Shown here one piece after another: positions 61,701 through 64,000 of a stretch of DNA of 64,000 bases (the first letter of the stretch is position 1; every line of letters starts with the position of its first letter). Source of the stretch: Brachionus rotundiformis (Eukaryota > Rotifera > Eurotatoria > Ploima > Brachionidae); NCBI GenBank assembly GCA_016802295.1, contig JAESIW010000200.1, forward strand, positions 3,584,086 to 3,648,085, read 5' to 3'. A program made the position numbers and the translations under genes. The notes beneath the pieces were generated by a model, which was not told where the DNA came from, did not search any database, and saw only the letters and a program-made list of their open reading frames with translations.

Positions 61701-61930
61701 GGTAATTTTCCGTATTTAACAGCATTTTTGTAATGACTAATTAAAGTAGGGTAAGAAATATTTATATTCAACGCTAGGAAACTCAGCCCTGAACAACTCA
61801 ATCAAACGTTATCATTACGAATACTATGATTTTCAGCTTTTTCAATTTGAATTAAATTCAAAGTTTGCTGAATAAATTTATAATGTACAATTGCATAATG
61901 ATTTTCTACCACGTCTGGCAACTAAAAGCA
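61272..61930 (-). other. Possible N-terminal part of the Helitron or adjacent decayed gene
   Basis: An open stretch at 61272-61616 encodes a Ser/Glu/Asn-rich, disordered-looking segment ending in RSRKRKRIPLTY, a basic cluster like those at the N-terminus of Helitron proteins. Further right, 61810-61925 reads LPDVVENHYAIVHYKFIQQT on the same strand after an acceptor-like ttttgctttt..ag. I cannot tell whether these belong to the Helitron. Confidence 0.35.
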
Positions 61931-62222
61931 AAAACAAAAGTATTTAAAAAATTCAATTTATTTCAATGATTATTTGATTTATTTCAAACATTGATGATGA
62001 GAAATAAATTAATTTAAAAAAAATAAATGATTCTAAAGCAAATTTTTAACTTTTAATTTTTAAATAATAATTAAAAAATAAATTCAATTAATATTTGAAA
62101 ATTAAATTTTAAGCAGTAAATATTTTATTTTAAAAAAATAGTATTTAAATTTCACAAAGTAAAACTCTTCATAATTCAATTGCTATATAAAGCATAGAAT
62201 TGTTAAATTTAATAAATAAATA

Positions 62223-62418
62223 TTTAATAAATACTGCAACATACTTTGTTGCATCTTTTTTATCAAAAATAAAAACTTTATCTTCTTTTTTTTTTAGGTA
62301 AACAAAATCAATAATAAATTTGAGTCTTATTGATGCTTTACTTTTTGTCTTTTATCTACATCAGAAAAATTATTTTAGGTAAAAAAGATGCAACAAAGTA
62401 TGATGCAGTATTTATTAA
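62223..62418. repeat. Foldback repeat with ~40-bp inverted arms
   Basis: Left arm 62223-62262 (aataaatactgcaacatact...gcatctttttta) is the near-perfect reverse complement of right arm 62380-62418, with one clear mismatch in the tgcaaca/tgatgca part. The loop is about 117 bp. This is the shape of a small MITE or foldback element. It ends about 700 bp before the stop of MGAT4 copy 2. Confidence 0.8.
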
Positions 62419-62419
62419 A

Positions 62420-63110
62420 ATATATTTTATTTTAGTAAATTTTAATTTATCAAAAAAGGAACAATATTTGTTCTGTTTGTTTTTGAAATTCACAATACCC
62501 TACTTGGCCATGTTAGATCAAAATCTAAATGATTCTATTGTCACTATAGGATGCTTTCGCATTCATTTTTTAATTCGAATTCCTTTAAGATTTAAATTAG
62601 AAACGAAAAATTTTATTTAAAAAAAAAATATCATGTTCTTGACAAATATGGTTATCAAAAGCTAAACCTTTAATAAAGATTTAATCAAATTTCTTGCACT
62701 AAATTATTTTTAATTTTATATGAAAATAACTCTTTGATCTTCTCTCAATAATTTAGAGAAATAATGCAAGTAATTTAAGTTAGATGTATTTTGATAATTT
62801 ACTTTTTTTGTTCTGCAATTAACGTTAAAATATTCTTTTTGGGATGACTAATCGTATTCAGACAAAAATTATTAATTATTTGTGCTTATTAAATTATGTA
62901 TTATTTAAACAAAATTCTAATAAAAAAAGTTAATAAAAGAGCTTATCTTGAATAATACTGGTTAAATGTTTATTCTTAAATTTAAAAAATCAAAAGCTCG
63001 AAAAAGGTTTTGTACAATTATTATCGAATTAAATTATATATTTTGATGCCGCTTTTACCTTTAAAATTTAACATGCAAAATTTTATTGCTTACTAAAATT
63101 AATTAACAAT
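62420..63110. other. 3' flank of MGAT4 copy 2
   Basis: AT-rich; the open stretch at 62330-62620 (+) overlaps the foldback arm and shows no family features. No gene called. Confidence 0.5.
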
Positions 63111-63114
63111 CATC

Positions 63115-64000
63115 TCAATTTGAAATAATTTTTGAGACTTTTTTCGAATTTTGCTCTTTACTGGATAAGTCAATCTCACTAATGATAATCCATGTATCAG
63201 ATTTTGTTCTAATGTGAATCCTAGCTTCAGTAATTAGACCAGTTATGTTTGGGTCTAGAGTGCCCTTAATAGTTCCCAATTGTTTAGAAAAAGTATCTAT
63301 AATATAAAAGTTGTCAGATGTATGAACATAGTTTTTTGGAATTTTTTCATTTGGAATTGGTCGTTGTGTTTTAATGTGAAATGTTGCATTGTATAATTTG
63401 TCTTCTGGGTGTTCAGGATTACCACTCTTAATGTAATAGCTAAATAAGAGTTTGTTAGTTTAATTGATGACAATGATGGTTCACTAGCATACCTTTTTAA
63501 AAAAATTGGTTTGTAGAATTGGAAAAGAATGTAGTCATTCTCAACAGGAGACATCGACCAGAAGAAATTGCTTCCCAAATAAACACTATCAATTGTATGT
63601 TTCATATAGGTTTTCAATGAAGTTTTAATCTTAGCTGGTGGATTTTGATGAGAAATAATTGTCAAAAATGATTTGCCAAAGTCTTTGTCCTTTTTAATAT
63701 GATAATTTTTAATTTTTAGAAAAGATTGTAAAAAATTTTAAAAAAAAAATTTACTTTTAACTTTTGAGTTTTGCCTTTTAGCGATGACTGAATACCAACA
63801 TGTTGGAAAAGACTAGGTTTGTAGCGAATTTTGAGAGCAGTTTTGGACCGAACACAATGTTCCTTAAAGTTAATTATTAAAAAAACGAAAATAATTTAAA
63901 TAAAAAATATTTAATTTTACACTCGGTTTATCAGGGTTACAAATTTTTACATCTAACATTATATCAAAGAGCCAATCGACTGGCTTGTTATTGGCAAACA
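63115..64000 (-). CDS. MGAT4-type N-acetylglucosaminyltransferase, copy 2, C-terminal part
   Basis: Cut by the window end. Exons: 63921 to beyond 64000, 63755-63862, 63493-63689 and 63115-63439. All introns sit at the same places and phases as in copy 1, so the two arose by tandem DNA duplication. It keeps family residues better than copy 1: NNKPVDWLFDI, KICNPDKPSEHCVRSKTALK, RYKPSLFQHVGIQSSLKGK, KLKDKDFGKSFLTI, NPPAKIKTSLKTY, NFFWSMSPVENDYILFQFYK and KSGNPEHPEDKLYNATFHIK. The usual end follows (FYIIDTFSKQLGTIKGTLDP, NITGLIT...), with about 17 extra residues before the stop. The catalytic half lies outside the window, so activity cannot be judged. Confidence 0.92.

Noticed and set aside
1..64000. 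CRISPR arrays, operons with Shine-Dalgarno sites, prophage
   Set aside because: The window is eukaryotic with spliceosomal introns; no regularly spaced repeats were seen.

Overview
This is nuclear DNA from an invertebrate animal. It is very AT-rich, with small spliced genes whose introns are mostly 45-60 bp with GT..AG ends. The gene set is metazoan: Polo-like kinase, amphiphysin, Beclin-1, CASTOR arginine sensor, AIRAPL/ZFAND2B, apolipoprotein-D-like lipocalin, MGAT4, COQ4, a small Tim chaperone and a Sds3/BRMS1 protein. The compact AT-rich style, CASTOR and cilium-type genes, and possible trans-splice acceptors fit something like a monogonont rotifer. That placement is inference; the sequence does not prove it.

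Layout. 0.2-1.0 kb: a small coiled-coil gene (-). 2.6-4.0 kb: intronless amphiphysin (-). 6.5-8.1 kb: ZFAND2B/AIRAPL (+). 9.0-9.8 kb: ApoD-like lipocalin (+). 10.5-13.5 kb: 13-exon cyclic-nucleotide-binding-domain protein, CNBD2-like (+). 16.2-18.6 kb: 7-exon Polo-like kinase (+). 21.0-25.7 kb: an inverted pair of Sds3-like genes enclosing a small-Tim gene; on the right the plus-strand genes small Tim, Sds3-like, COQ4 and Beclin-1 follow closely. Two fragments of one non-LTR retrotransposon flank Beclin-1. 30.9-32.5 kb: multi-HMG-box, UBF-like gene (-). 36.1-38.1 kb: 8-exon CASTOR homologue (+). 43.6-44.7 kb: intronless gene of unknown function (+). 46.4-46.7 kb: predicted type I membrane protein (-). 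48.2-48.9 kb: CIMIP5/C2orf50-like gene (-). 53.2-56.1 kb and 63.1 kb to the end: tandem MGAT4-type glycosyltransferases (-), separated by a transposon island holding Tc1/mariner and Helitron remnants and a foldback repeat.

The genes are mostly independent housekeeping functions (mitosis, autophagy, proteostasis, mTORC1 nutrient sensing, ubiquinone synthesis, mitochondrial import, N-glycan branching). No dedicated new system is evident. The strongest unusual signals are: (1) an inverted Sds3 duplication with a near-identical 727-bp tract that stops abruptly inside the coding region, suggesting gene conversion; (2) a scaffold gap whose two flanks are the same sequence, so it is probably false; (3) CASTOR and Beclin homologues that seem to have lost key regulatory residues; (4) ATG codons placed directly after splice acceptors in a close-packed plus-strand cluster.
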